Shown here piece after piece: positions 19,130 through 28,296 of a stretch of 64,000 bases of DNA. The stretch covers positions 1 through 64,000 of the forward strand of contig JAGXRK010000052.1 of assembly GCA_018335755.1 (NCBI GenBank), in the 5' to 3' direction. The stretch's first letter is position 1; every line of letters starts with the position of its first letter. A program made the translations under genes and the position numbers. This DNA is from Ignavibacterium sp. GTDB taxonomy: Bacteria; Bacteroidota; Ignavibacteria; Ignavibacteriales; Ignavibacteriaceae. A model generated the notes under the pieces. The model saw only the letters and a program-made list of their open reading frames with translations. It did not search any database and had not been told where the DNA came from.

Positions 19130-19951
19130 TTAGAATGATCCAACAAAACTGTACACAACATCGGCATATTGCTTCGTTTCCTCAAGATGTACATTATGAC
19201 CGGCGTTTTTGATAACAGAGAGTTTTGAGTTTGGAATCAGTTTATGCATATGATGATTTATATCAACAAATTTATTATCAAGTTCACCGCAAATGAGCTG
19301 AACAGGAATTCTTAGCTCGGAAAGTTTGTCAAATACAGGATTCATAACCCCGGCACTAAAACCCAACAATGAGTTAGCTATGCCTGTTTTATTGCAGTCC
19401 AGTTTTCTATTTCGGATTTCATTCAGGATCGAATGCGGCAGGTTTTTCTGTGTTTGAAAGATTTCTTTGCTCATCCAATCATCAACGAATTTTTCAATTG
19501 GATTTGATAGAATAAATTCAGCGAGGTTTCTGTCAGTTCTCTCACGCTCAAACTTTAAAGCGGGATTTGTAATTCCAGCCGTTGCACTTTCAAGTATAAG
19601 TCCCTCAATATCATAAGGAATACTTAGAGCATAATTCAACGCTGCTCTTCCGCCCATTGAATAACCAAGCAGAAATACTTTCTTTCCGGTTATTGCTTCT
19701 TTTACTTTTTTTATCTGACGTATTATTGATTCAGTTGAGTAGTAACGAAGATCGTAAGGCGAATCACTTTTTCCGTGACCAATAAGATCAATACCAACAA
19801 GATTAAAATCTTTTGGAAAAAATTTTTCAAACTGGTCCCAATCCTGTAGTGAACCGGTAAATCCGTGGAGGAGAATTATATAAGGAAGATTAGTGCTTTC
19901 CGGTCTTAGAAATTCGTAATTAATTTTAACTGATTCAAAATCAACATACAT
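19130..19951 (-). CDS. menH: SHCHC synthase
   Basis: Alpha/beta-hydrolase-fold enzyme (2-succinyl-6-hydroxy-2,4-cyclohexadiene-1-carboxylate synthase) that eliminates pyruvate from the MenD product SEPHCHC. The 273 residues show the oxyanion HGFTGS, nucleophile elbow GYSMGG, acid CGELDNKF and the final catalytic His in NAGHNVHLE. The ATG at 19951 is preferred over a TTG two codons upstream because AAGGA lies at the right distance. It overlaps the end of menD by 11 nt. The operon position supports MenH over a generic hydrolase. Confidence 0.93.
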   Translation of the reverse strand: MYVDFESVKINYEFLRPESTNLPYIILLHGFTGSLQDWDQFEKFFPKDFNLVGIDLIGHGKSDSPYDLRYYSTESIIRQIKKVKEAITGKKVFLLGYSMGGRAALNYALSIPYDIEGLILESATAGITNPALKFERERTDRNLAEFILSNPIEKFVDDWMSKEIFQTQKNLPHSILNEIRNRKLDCNKTGIANSLLGFSAGVMNPVFDKLSELRIPVQLICGELDNKFVDINHHMHKLIPNSKLSVIKNAGHNVHLEETKQYADVVYSFVGSF

Positions 19952-21725
19952 TATCAATTCCTTTTAACCATTCATCAATTTCCTCAACCGCATTTTTCCA
20001 GTAATCTTTTCTTTTCATATGAGATTCGACAGCATCAGTCTTAATTTCAATTACAAGAGGTATATCTGAACGCCTGTTTAAGGCCAGGTTAAGCTGGGTA
20101 GAAGTTTTAACAAGTTTGTAATCCAGCCCGAATATTTTAACAATTTTTTCAAAATCCAATGAAAGAGGGGTTTGAAAATATTTTTTAAATACTTCTTTCT
20201 CTTCAAAAATAGGAAGAAAATTAAACAAACCTCCGCCATTATTGTTAATTAAAATAATAGTGAGATTAATATATTTAGATTTAGCATTGTATAAGGAACT
20301 GAGATCATGATAAAATGCCAGGTCGCCTGTAAGGAGAAAAGTTCGCTCTTTATTTGCTTCAGCGATGCCCAAAGCGGTTGAGATAATACCATCTATTCCG
20401 CTTGCTCCGCGGTTTTGATGTACTGTGTAATTTTTATTTGTCTTTTGTAAGAAATACTCCAGATCACGGACAGGGGTGCTATTCGAAACAAATAAAACTG
20501 ATTTCTCAGGAATATTTCTTGAAATGTGAACTATAGTATTAGTCTCATCAATTAAGTGGGAATTATTAATAAATTCAAGTTTTATCCATTCACAGAGGTC
20601 ATCAAGTTGAAGCGGGAATTTCAACCACTCCTTTTGTTTATTTATTGATGGTTTATCAATTTTCTTAATTAGCTCATCCAAGAATGAATAAATATCTGCT
20701 TTAATAATTTTTGATGCATTAGCAGATGGGTCATAACAATCACCAAATTCATTTATCAGTATCCGTTCAGATTTAATTTTAGAAAAATAGTTTTCTAGTG
20801 AAACAGAAGTAGGAGTTCTTCCGAACTGAAGAATTATATCAGGTTGAATTTTTTTTATAACTTCATTTGATCTTAGAAATGCATCATAATTAGCTATGAT
20901 CAGATCATTTTCATTTATTCCGGTTCTGAATTGAGATGAACCATCAGCTAAAATTGGAAAACCGGTTATTCCTGATAACTGTTTAATTTTCTTTTTTAAT
21001 GGTTCATAAAAGTTAGCAGGACCAACTATAATCAAGCCTGACGAAGCTTTATTGATTTTATTACTTAGTTCTGTAACATCTTTAGTTTTAAATAAAGTGC
21101 CTGTGCCATAAAACAACTGAGCCACCAAAAGATTCTCCAGCTCAGTTAATTTTGTTTCACTTATTTCATCTGTTGATAAATGCGGTTCCAGCGGTTTATC
21201 AAACTGAAAATTTATATGGACAGGACCGCGATCAGCAATTAATGCAATACGGAATGCTTCCCCTGTTTTTTTTATTAGAGTCTGAAATGCAGTTTTTGTC
21301 AGCTGAGGTAAGCCGGCATCGTAAAAAAATCTGATATGGTTTTTATAAAGATTATCCTGGTTGATAGTTTGATTAGTTCCTTTATTTCTCAAATGTAAAG
21401 GACGATCTGCTGTGCAAATTATCAAAGGAACTCGATTTTGATATGCTTCCACTATAGCCGGATAAAGCTCAACAGCTGCAGTTCCTGAAGTTGTTAAAAC
21501 TGCAACCGGAAGATTTGTCTGCTTTGCAAGTCCCAAAGCAAAAAAACCGGATTGTCTTTCATCTACGAAGATATGTTTCTTTATTTTTTTGTTATTGTCG
21601 AACGCTAAAGTCAGCGGTGTGCTTCTCGAACCCGGTGAAACACATACCTGTTTTACTCCTGTTTCAGCAAGATAGCTAACAAATTTCTCAGCCCATACAA
21701 AATTTCTGTTAATTTTTAGTCTCAT
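19941..21725 (-). CDS. menD: 2-Succinyl-5-enolpyruvyl-6-hydroxy-3-cyclohexene-1-carboxylate synthase
   Basis: ThDP- and metal-dependent enzyme joining isochorismate with the 2-oxoglutarate-derived succinyl group, the committed step of menaquinone synthesis. About 594 residues. The isochorismate-side motif VSPGSRSTPL, TTSGTAAVELYPAIVEA, and the ThDP motif TGDLAFYHDLSSLYN ending in NNNGGGLFN are visible. The likely start is the ATG at 21725 (a TTG two codons upstream is the alternative), overlapping menF by 17 nt. No Shine-Dalgarno is seen, so coupling to menF translation is probable. Confidence 0.96.
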   Translation of the reverse strand: MRLKINRNFVWAEKFVSYLAETGVKQVCVSPGSRSTPLTLAFDNNKKIKKHIFVDERQSGFFALGLAKQTNLPVAVLTTSGTAAVELYPAIVEAYQNRVPLIICTADRPLHLRNKGTNQTINQDNLYKNHIRFFYDAGLPQLTKTAFQTLIKKTGEAFRIALIADRGPVHINFQFDKPLEPHLSTDEISETKLTELENLLVAQLFYGTGTLFKTKDVTELSNKINKASSGLIIVGPANFYEPLKKKIKQLSGITGFPILADGSSQFRTGINENDLIIANYDAFLRSNEVIKKIQPDIILQFGRTPTSVSLENYFSKIKSERILINEFGDCYDPSANASKIIKADIYSFLDELIKKIDKPSINKQKEWLKFPLQLDDLCEWIKLEFINNSHLIDETNTIVHISRNIPEKSVLFVSNSTPVRDLEYFLQKTNKNYTVHQNRGASGIDGIISTALGIAEANKERTFLLTGDLAFYHDLSSLYNAKSKYINLTIILINNNGGGLFNFLPIFEEKEVFKKYFQTPLSLDFEKIVKIFGLDYKLVKTSTQLNLALNRRSDIPLVIEIKTDAVESHMKRKDYWKNAVEEIDEWLKGIDNVC

Positions 21726-23118
21726 AATCAAACAATGATATAATAGCTTCCGATTTTAATTGTGTTTCTTCATATTCTTTTTTTGCATCAGAGCCAGGAA
21801 CAATTCCGCATCCGGCATAAACATACAATTTATTTTTACTAATTAAACCAGATCGGATCGATACAATAAATTCGCCACCATTATTAAGATTCATCCAGCC
21901 GATAAAACCTGTGAACAGACCTCGATCAAAATCTTCCATCTTATCAATTATATTTATTGCGGGAGTAACAGGATAACCGCCAACAGCGGGAGTGGGGAAA
22001 ATGTCCTTAATTACAGAAAACAAATCCAATCCGTTCTTTAAACTGCCGTTTAATTTTGTATGCAGATGCTGAATGTTTGATAGTTTTTTTAATGACGTAG
22101 ATTTATCAACTTTAACATTCTGACAGTATTTATTTAAAACATTTTTAAGGTGATCAAGAACAAAAAGATGTTCATCATTGTCTTTTGAACTTTTAATCAG
22201 AGCAGTTTCCAGGGACTTATCCTCCTGCTCATTATTGCCTCTTTCAATGGATCCTGCAAGTGCTTCTGTGTGTATTTCTCCATTTTTAAGAATGAATAGC
22301 ATTTCAGGTGAAGCACTGAAGAACATTGTATTTTTTTCTTTATAAATAAAGTTGAAACACCCGGGATATTTTTTATCCAAAAGAAATGCTAATTCGGATG
22401 GTCCAATCCTTTTTAGTAATTCAAATTCTGTAACTCTTGATAATACTATTTTATCATATTCCTTTTTTGCAATTCCGGAAAGAATCAAATCAATTTTTTT
22501 CTTCCAGTCATCAATACTTTCTGATCGGTGCATTTTTATCGATGGTTTTGATTCATAAGGCTGAAATGAATAATCAATATTGTATAATTGATCTGCTATT
22601 GAAGCAAAATTATCAATTAATGATTTTTTATCAATAACCGAATCGGGCTTCATGCTGATGACATAGAAAAATATTTTATCAGATTTTATCAATAGTACTT
22701 CGGGTATGAAAAACTTAACCGGCTCAAACTCACTCCACTCTTCAGAAGATTTATTAGATGGAAATTTTGCTGAATAAAATAAGAGCGGAGGATAATAACC
22801 GATGCTCTCAAAGTTGTGAGCTATTCTTTTATTAAAATCCAAAAATTCTTCTGAGTATTTATTAAGTTGTTTTACATTCTTAAAGGATCTGCTGAATACT
22901 TCACCTGATGCTGCAATATAAAAATCGTTTTCAGGAATAGAATAATAAAACAAATTATCCTTATTTTGATTCAGCAGTGTTAGTGCAGAATAAAAATTGA
23001 TTTCATTGGTTTGATAAATGAAGCTTATAACTGATGAATTTTTTATCTTATCATCGTTTAGCGATAAAATAAAATCATCAGCCCTTTTTTGGGCAATATT
23101 TAATTTGTAGTTATGCAT
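21709..23118 (-). CDS. menF: Isochorismate synthase
   Basis: Chorismate-utilising enzyme that supplies isochorismate to MenD. The 469-residue chain keeps the catalytic C-terminal domain: IVLSRVTEFE, EALAGSIERGN, LHTKLNGSLK, FPTPAVGGYPVTPA and the end YAGCGIVPGSDAKKEYEET. The N-terminal part is divergent, as in other members. It lies 2 nt downstream of rsgA and overlaps menD. An anthranilate or salicylate synthase is excluded by the GSIERG pattern and the operon context. Confidence 0.95.
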   Translation of the reverse strand: MHNYKLNIAQKRADDFILSLNDDKIKNSSVISFIYQTNEINFYSALTLLNQNKDNLFYYSIPENDFYIAASGEVFSRSFKNVKQLNKYSEEFLDFNKRIAHNFESIGYYPPLLFYSAKFPSNKSSEEWSEFEPVKFFIPEVLLIKSDKIFFYVISMKPDSVIDKKSLIDNFASIADQLYNIDYSFQPYESKPSIKMHRSESIDDWKKKIDLILSGIAKKEYDKIVLSRVTEFELLKRIGPSELAFLLDKKYPGCFNFIYKEKNTMFFSASPEMLFILKNGEIHTEALAGSIERGNNEQEDKSLETALIKSSKDNDEHLFVLDHLKNVLNKYCQNVKVDKSTSLKKLSNIQHLHTKLNGSLKNGLDLFSVIKDIFPTPAVGGYPVTPAINIIDKMEDFDRGLFTGFIGWMNLNNGGEFIVSIRSGLISKNKLYVYAGCGIVPGSDAKKEYEETQLKSEAIISLFDYETKN

Positions 23119-23120
23119 TA

Positions 23121-24077
23121 TTAAAAATTCAGATCTTCTTCTATTGAATCAAGTATTCTAAGATAACTGTCATATCGCTCCATTGAAATTTTTTCATTTT
23201 CGACTGCGTCAATAATTGCACATCCTGGTTCGTGATGGTGAGTGCAGGTATTAAACCTGCAATTGTCATTGAATTGATTAAACTCAATGAAGTAATGCGA
23301 TAGATCTTCTTCCCGGATTCCATAAGGATCAATTTCTCTTATTCCCGGTGTATCAACAATGTATGTATTATTACCAATAAAAAACATTGTGCTTGTAACA
23401 GTTGTATGAATTCCTTTTTGAGAATAGGAACTGATCTCACCTACTTTTAAGTTCAACTCAGGGAAAAGTTTATTTAGTATTGAAGATTTACCAACCCCCG
23501 AATGTCCCCAAAACAAATTTTTCTTTTCAGCAATAAGATCCTGAATCTCTTCAATACCTTCTCCTGTGATAGTGCTTGACATAATAACATCATAGCCGAT
23601 GGATGCATAAAGTTCTTTCCACAGATTATAGCTATCATCATCAATCAGATCTGTCTTGTTAATGATAATGTGGGTTTTCAGATTTGAACTTTCACAGGCA
23701 ACGAGAAAACGATCAATGGACTTATGATTGAACTCGGGTTCACTAACACTTGCAACTATAAAAACATTGTCGATATTTGCGGCTATAACCTGTTCAAGTC
23801 GTTCGCCCCTGTAACTTGCACCCTTAATTCTTGGAGCCTTACGTGAAAGATAGTTTTTCCTAGTTAGGATTTTCTTAATTACACCGCTTCCATCTTTATT
23901 CATTTCATATTCAACAAGATCACCTACCACCGCTACATCCGTTGTATACAGTTTGTCTTTCTTCAGGTTAAAATCCTTTTTAAACTTTCCTTTTAATGAA
24001 CATCGAATGGATTTATGTCCTTCAAGTGGGAAAACGTAATAGTCCTTACTTTCGGTTCTGTTAACTAAACCTTGAAT
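23121..24077 (-). CDS. rsgA: Ribosome small-subunit GTPase A, apparent ATT start
   Basis: Circularly permuted GTPase that acts in late maturation of the 30S subunit. G4 (IINKTDLI) precedes G1 (GHSGVGKSS) and G3 (VDTPGIRE), and the C-terminal zinc motif is CRFNTCTHHHEPGC. The first conventional start (GTG 23930) would delete much of the N-terminal OB fold. The frame extends upstream through KSIRCSLKGKFKK and VNRTESKDYYVF, typical OB-fold sequence, to ATT at 24077-24075. AGGAG lies 7 nt before this ATT, and an in-frame TAA sits two codons upstream of it, leaving no ATG/GTG/TTG in between. The 318-residue product then matches the family length. It heads the men operon, which ends 2 nt away at menF. 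Confidence 0.93.
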   Translation of the reverse strand: MQGLVNRTESKDYYVFPLEGHKSIRCSLKGKFKKDFNLKKDKLYTTDVAVVGDLVEYEMNKDGSGVIKKILTRKNYLSRKAPRIKGASYRGERLEQVIAANIDNVFIVASVSEPEFNHKSIDRFLVACESSNLKTHIIINKTDLIDDDSYNLWKELYASIGYDVIMSSTITGEGIEEIQDLIAEKKNLFWGHSGVGKSSILNKLFPELNLKVGEISSYSQKGIHTTVTSTMFFIGNNTYIVDTPGIREIDPYGIREEDLSHYFIEFNQFNDNCRFNTCTHHHEPGCAIIDAVENEKISMERYDSYLRILDSIEEDLNF

Positions 24078-24095
24078 TGTTTATCTCCTGTATAA

Positions 24096-24132
24096 AAATA
24101 AAAAAGCGTCATACCGAAAATATGACGCTTTA
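24096..24132 (-). terminator. Intrinsic terminator between the FadL-like gene and rsgA
   Basis: AAAGCGTCATA (24103-24113) pairs with TATGACGCTTT (24121-24131) around a 7-nt loop. Read on the minus strand it is followed by TTTTTTATTTTTA. It ends the FadL-like transcript only about 25 nt before rsgA, so either readthrough or a promoter overlapping the stem must serve rsgA-men. Confidence 0.85.
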
Positions 24133-24159
24133 ATTGCTTAATCAAATGACTTTATGGCT

Positions 24160-25578
24160 CTAAAACCTGTATGTTGTTGTGAGCATAAAGTTATGGACTT
24201 TTATATCCTGAAATGTCCTGGAGAGATTGGTGCCATAGTTATCACCAAAGTCTTTCCACCATCCGTATGCATAACCTATATCGATACCAATCATACCATC
24301 AATAATGTAACCTAATCCGCCGGTTAAATATTTTCTGTCATAATCAGATTCATCATCTTTAAATCCGGAGGGTTGCACAAAATAACCACCTCTGATTCTC
24401 AGCCCTGTCATTGGAATATTGTATTCTAAACCAATATTATAATTAACAATCATTCGAAGCAGCTCTTTTATTTCTTTATTCATCTCTGCTATAGTTGCAG
24501 TGGATATTCCATCGGCATTGTCAAATTCTAATTGCGAGTAATCGATGATAGTAGCTTCAGCACTTATAATCAGACCTCTGAAATTAAATGAAGCTCCTGC
24601 ACCAAGCTCAATTGGTGTTATAATATCATACTGAACATTATCGCTGTAATCATCGGAATTAAGCACTACGGACCAGTTTGCAAAATTACTTCTTCCGTTA
24701 ACATTGAAATCCTCTTTTACAGTGAAGTATTTAGGAAATTGAACAGTTGCTCCGATTCTGGCAAAATTTTCTAACTGGTAAAGAAATCCAATTTTAGCAT
24801 TCCAACCAGACAATTCCCAATCTATGAGCTGATTCAGATAGAAAGTTTGAAAATCGGCAGATCTGGGTTCACCTGCGGCTGTAACTCCCTGATAGATATT
24901 TCTTGTATCATCCTCGTAATAATCAAAATCTGATTTAAAATTACCTGACATTATATTGAGATTAGCGCCAATAAAAAGATTTTTATGCACTTCAATTGCA
25001 CTGGATAATGTCCAGTTATTTATTGAACCGTTGTTCAGAATTCCGCCGCTCTGATTTAGTTGACCGTTAATAGGTGTGTTGAAGTTATCGTCGGTAAGAA
25101 ATAAATAAAATGGAATAAAGGTGCGATCATTAAGGAATTGAATTCTTGAATGCCCAGCAGAGTTAAATCCATCAAATTTCATTGTACTGTTAAAATCTTT
25201 AGACTTATGATACGACAAGCCAAAAACCAGACTACCTCTGACAGTAGGGAAGGGAAATGCAAAGCTTATTCTATCAAGCTTTGTATTATTTGAGTTTTCA
25301 TCTATAGTGTTGTTAAAAAGAGTAACATCATTATTGAAGGATGAAAATCCAAGTCCGCCCGAAAATTCCATTTTTTTCATTAAACCAAATCCGGCAGGAT
25401 TAAAAAAGGCAGCAGATGCATCATCGCTTATCGAAATAAAGCTATTACCCATTCCAAGAGCCCTGGCGTTTGAGCCCAAACCGGGCATTCCCAATCTCAA
25501 CGCATCGTTAACATTTTGTGCAAAAGCATTTGAACTAAAAAATAGAATTACTAGTAAAGATATCCATAAAGTTTGCAT
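24160..25578 (-). CDS. PorV/FadL-like outer-membrane protein
   Basis: The 472 residues start with a signal peptide (about 1-20, SSNAFAQ). The first mature part, GLGSNARALGMGNSFISISDDASAAFFNPAGF, is summarised by its ALGMG and NPAGF elements, the classic OmpP1/FadL/PorV opening. Alternating strands follow (GLEYNIPMTGLRIRGGYF, GMIGIDIGYAYGWWK), ending in MLTTTYRF with a terminal Phe for BAM recognition. Family roles are T9SS shuttle (PorV) or hydrophobic-compound channel. It directly abuts the lipoprotein gene upstream and is the last gene before a terminator. Confidence 0.82.
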   Translation of the reverse strand: MQTLWISLLVILFFSSNAFAQNVNDALRLGMPGLGSNARALGMGNSFISISDDASAAFFNPAGFGLMKKMEFSGGLGFSSFNNDVTLFNNTIDENSNNTKLDRISFAFPFPTVRGSLVFGLSYHKSKDFNSTMKFDGFNSAGHSRIQFLNDRTFIPFYLFLTDDNFNTPINGQLNQSGGILNNGSINNWTLSSAIEVHKNLFIGANLNIMSGNFKSDFDYYEDDTRNIYQGVTAAGEPRSADFQTFYLNQLIDWELSGWNAKIGFLYQLENFARIGATVQFPKYFTVKEDFNVNGRSNFANWSVVLNSDDYSDNVQYDIITPIELGAGASFNFRGLIISAEATIIDYSQLEFDNADGISTATIAEMNKEIKELLRMIVNYNIGLEYNIPMTGLRIRGGYFVQPSGFKDDESDYDRKYLTGGLGYIIDGMIGIDIGYAYGWWKDFGDNYGTNLSRTFQDIKVHNFMLTTTYRF

Positions 25579-26093
25579 TATCTTCTCCCGCTATTTGAAT
25601 TTCTGTTTCCTGTATTACTTCTTGTATCGGAGCTTCTGGTATTACCGGAATTTGAATTACCAGAATTTGAAGATTCTGTCCTAACAGTACTTCCTGAATT
25701 GTTGTTACTTTCTGATCCTGAAGAAGGAGGATTTGGATTTGGAGCACTAACTGTAGGTGGAGGGGTATTAATTATTTCCGGGTTTCCACCATCGGTAGTT
25801 CTTCCGCCATCATTATTCCTGATGTTTCTTGAATCATTTCCTAAAGAATTATTTCGATCTTTAGTTATAGCTTGGTTTCCGTCAGGAGAGTAGTATGAGG
25901 GATAACCAACTATTATTGGTACATTAACCCACCATGGTATATCATAAAAATCCGATGCATATCCATAGTAGTAAGAAGTTGATTCATATTTCTCAGTAAT
26001 TTTATTATCTGGAGTCCAGAGGATTGTATAACAGCCCTGAAGACCTAAAAGAATAAACGAGACTATGATTGTTTTATAGATTAAATTTTTCAC
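25578..26093 (-). CDS. Lipoprotein with Asn/Ser/Gly-rich tail
   Basis: Unrecognised lipoprotein of about 171 residues. It begins VKNLIYKTIIVSFILLGLQGC, in which LGLQGC serves as lipobox, then has a short Tyr-rich segment (YYYGYASDFYDIPWWVNVP) and, from about residue 85, a low-complexity tail rich in Asn, Ser, Gly, Thr and Pro. The start is taken as GTG 26093, with AGGTGTAAA upstream and 7 nt after the stop of the previous lipoprotein gene; an upstream ATG would put 19 extra residues before the signal. The last base is shared with the FadL-like start. It looks like a shorter sibling of the Tyr-rich lipoprotein upstream. Function unknown. Confidence 0.7.
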   Translation of the reverse strand: MKNLIYKTIIVSFILLGLQGCYTILWTPDNKITEKYESTSYYYGYASDFYDIPWWVNVPIIVGYPSYYSPDGNQAITKDRNNSLGNDSRNIRNNDGGRTTDGGNPEIINTPPPTVSAPNPNPPSSGSESNNNSGSTVRTESSNSGNSNSGNTRSSDTRSNTGNRNSNSGRR

Positions 26094-26100
26094 TTTACAC

Positions 26101-27291
26101 CTACCTTGTTCTGCTTCCGCGGTCGCCAGAACTACTGCCACTGCCACCACTACTTCCTCTGGAAGGTGGAGGTGAAGATCTTGGCGGGCTTGATGGCGTA
26201 TTGTTTCTTGGAGGAGTTACAGTTCTATTTGGCGTATTATTCCTCGGTGGCTTAACAACTCTATTTGGCTGCTGATTACCACTTGGAGGTCTGTTAACAT
26301 TTGTACGAGGCTTCTGTTCTGTATTTTTTCTGCGATCAACATTCGGAGGATTTGTACTTTCTTTCCTTGGTTTTACTTCGGTGTTTTGCCTTTTGGTTTC
26401 TTCGCGTTTTACACCAGGATTTCTCTGTTCTCTTTCTTTTTGAGTTCTCACATTCTCGCGCTGTGTATTTTGTGGAGTTCTTCTTACGTCACTTTCGCGT
26501 GTATTTCTTCTCTGCTGTTCTCTTTCGGTAACAACATTTCTTTTTTCCTGGTCTCTGCGTGAGTCAAGAGTTCTTGTTCTATCTTCAGTTCTGGTCGAAG
26601 TATTTCTGTCACGAATAATTTCCCTGTCACGAAGTCCATCGGTTCTTCTGCCAGTTACATCTCGTTCAACATTTGCCAGAGATGTTCTTTCCCTTTGTCG
26701 TAATTCATTTCTAAGATTATCAGAAGATCCTCTGTCCCGGGTTACAAGCGGATCTCTTTCTCTTAAACCACTGTTTCTGAGCCCTCCGGAATTTCTGATA
26801 GCATATCCTTCATTAGTCCTATACTTATATTTTGGTGTGTTCCAGTATCCATAATATGGATAATACCAGCCGGAATAATATGCGGGATAATAATAAACAG
26901 GGTTATACCATACCGGACGATAATACCACACCGGATAGTAACAATAATAATCCCACCAGAATGGATCATAATAATATGAACTATAACCAAAGCCAATCGT
27001 TACGGAAGGATAATATCCCCAATAATACTTTCTGTACATTGGATAATTATAAAAATTATAATCATTACCGTCACTGCTCGTGTACGTTTCCGTATCAGAA
27101 TATTCTTCAGTGTATTCATCAACATACTCATCGCTGCTTTCAAATTGTGAAGTGTCTTCACTAACATAGTCTTCATAATAGGGTTTATCACTGTAGCCAC
27201 TCCACTCATTGGTGGCAACCTTGGTATAACATCCTGTTAGAAGAATTAAAGCAGGAAATATTAAAAATAATGGGGTTAGTAATTTTTTCAT
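26101..27291 (-). CDS. Tyr/Trp-rich lipoprotein with Arg-rich low-complexity tail
   Basis: Unrecognised 396-residue lipoprotein. Signal and lipobox MKKLLTPLFLIFPALILLTGC. Then comes an acidic Glu/Tyr/Ser stretch (about 30-75), followed by about 80 residues packed with Tyr, Trp, Pro and Phe (YYDPFWWDYYCYYPVWYY is typical). The last 230 residues are Arg/Asn/Glu/Thr/Gln-rich, become Pro/Asn repeats (PPRNNTPN twice) and finish Ser/Gly/Arg. No enzyme motif. Such composition suggests a surface-exposed sticky or structural protein; that is inference only. The start at the third codon after the first ATG (27291) places GGATG upstream. Its neighbours are the related lipoprotein and FadL-like genes, probably one operon. 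Confidence 0.75.
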   Translation of the reverse strand: MKKLLTPLFLIFPALILLTGCYTKVATNEWSGYSDKPYYEDYVSEDTSQFESSDEYVDEYTEEYSDTETYTSSDGNDYNFYNYPMYRKYYWGYYPSVTIGFGYSSYYYDPFWWDYYCYYPVWYYRPVWYNPVYYYPAYYSGWYYPYYGYWNTPKYKYRTNEGYAIRNSGGLRNSGLRERDPLVTRDRGSSDNLRNELRQRERTSLANVERDVTGRRTDGLRDREIIRDRNTSTRTEDRTRTLDSRRDQEKRNVVTEREQQRRNTRESDVRRTPQNTQRENVRTQKEREQRNPGVKREETKRQNTEVKPRKESTNPPNVDRRKNTEQKPRTNVNRPPSGNQQPNRVVKPPRNNTPNRTVTPPRNNTPSSPPRSSPPPSRGSSGGSGSSSGDRGSRTR

Positions 27292-27448
27292 CTCATCCAT
27301 CCTTTCATTAACTACTTAAAAATCGACAAAAATCAAGCCTGAATAAAGTCTAAAAAACATATCGGAAAGTAAAAAAATAAGGCTAATTTCAATTTTTTGT
27401 ACAATAAAATGAACTTATGTGTATACTAATTACTACAAAGCATATTCT

Positions 27449-28222
27449 TTAAAAAATACTTTGAATAAACTCCATGGTAATTCCTCTGTCGGCAGCATTC
27501 GGCGCCCATTTTTTGTTTTGCAGAATATCTCTTAATTCAAGACCAATAGTAAATCCATTTCCAACACTCCACTTCACAGCTGCGTTAAGGTAACCTGTTC
27601 CTTTACCGAAAAAATCGGATGAATTATCATTAAAGCCAAAATCGTACTCGCCTAAAATTGAAAAGTTTGGACCCAATGTCTTTTCAACACCACCAATGAG
27701 ATTTAAAAAACCATCGCCGTCATTATGTTCAAGTGAGTAGTTTATAAGTCCATGGAAACTTAAATATCCCATTAATTCAAAATTTTTGCTGCCCGCAATA
27801 AAAAAACCAGGTGACTTAATTGCATATCTACCGGGTTCAGAAAAGTATTCACCTTTACCTTGAGAATCAAAACCAAGCGTTATAGCTGGCAGAACAGTAG
27901 TTTCATTAATAATTCTTGCTCTGAAATTAACCCCGGGCCATTTGTACCATTTTGGAGAACCGGTTCCAATGATGTTTGAACCGCCATAGGAAATACCGAA
28001 ACTAATGTTATCAAATACACCAACTTCCAATCTTGTAATGAGCACACCAAAGGGAAGTATATCGTTTGTAATTCCAACATTTCCTTTGTCAAGAATGCCG
28101 GCAGTGGGCATATCAATCAAAAATCTGTATTCATATTTTGCAGCTGCGCCTGCCGAACCTTGAGAATGAATAGGAATGACAGTTAGAAGGAAAGCTGTGA
28201 TTATTAATAATAAAGTACGCAT
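27449..28222 (-). CDS. YjbH-like outer-membrane beta-barrel protein
   Basis: The 257-residue protein has a signal peptide (about 1-20, IPIHSQ). Mature strands such as GNVGITNDILPFGVLITRLEVGVFDNISFGISYGG are typical of YjbH/exopolysaccharide-linked barrels: the sequence shows VGVFDNISFGISYGG, FSILGEYDFGFND, NGFTIGLELRDI and a terminal Phe. A GAGGAATT site precedes the ATG. It is 148 nt upstream of the Tyr-rich lipoprotein gene and about 74 nt downstream of the small membrane gene. Role unknown; the family assignment is moderate. Confidence 0.65.
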   Translation of the reverse strand: MRTLLLIITAFLLTVIPIHSQGSAGAAAKYEYRFLIDMPTAGILDKGNVGITNDILPFGVLITRLEVGVFDNISFGISYGGSNIIGTGSPKWYKWPGVNFRARIINETTVLPAITLGFDSQGKGEYFSEPGRYAIKSPGFFIAGSKNFELMGYLSFHGLINYSLEHNDGDGFLNLIGGVEKTLGPNFSILGEYDFGFNDNSSDFFGKGTGYLNAAVKWSVGNGFTIGLELRDILQNKKWAPNAADRGITMEFIQSIF

Positions 28223-28296
28223 AATTCCTCGGAGTTTAATTTTTTCATTACCAAAATAAAAAATAATTTAATTTATTGCACTAAAATAATTTAGCC

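Noticed and set aside
25535-27218. Several open frames overlapping the low-complexity lipoproteins on both strands
   Set aside because: Repetitive codons (Tyr, Asn, Arg, Pro runs) open other frames by chance; only the frames with signal peptide and lipobox are credible.
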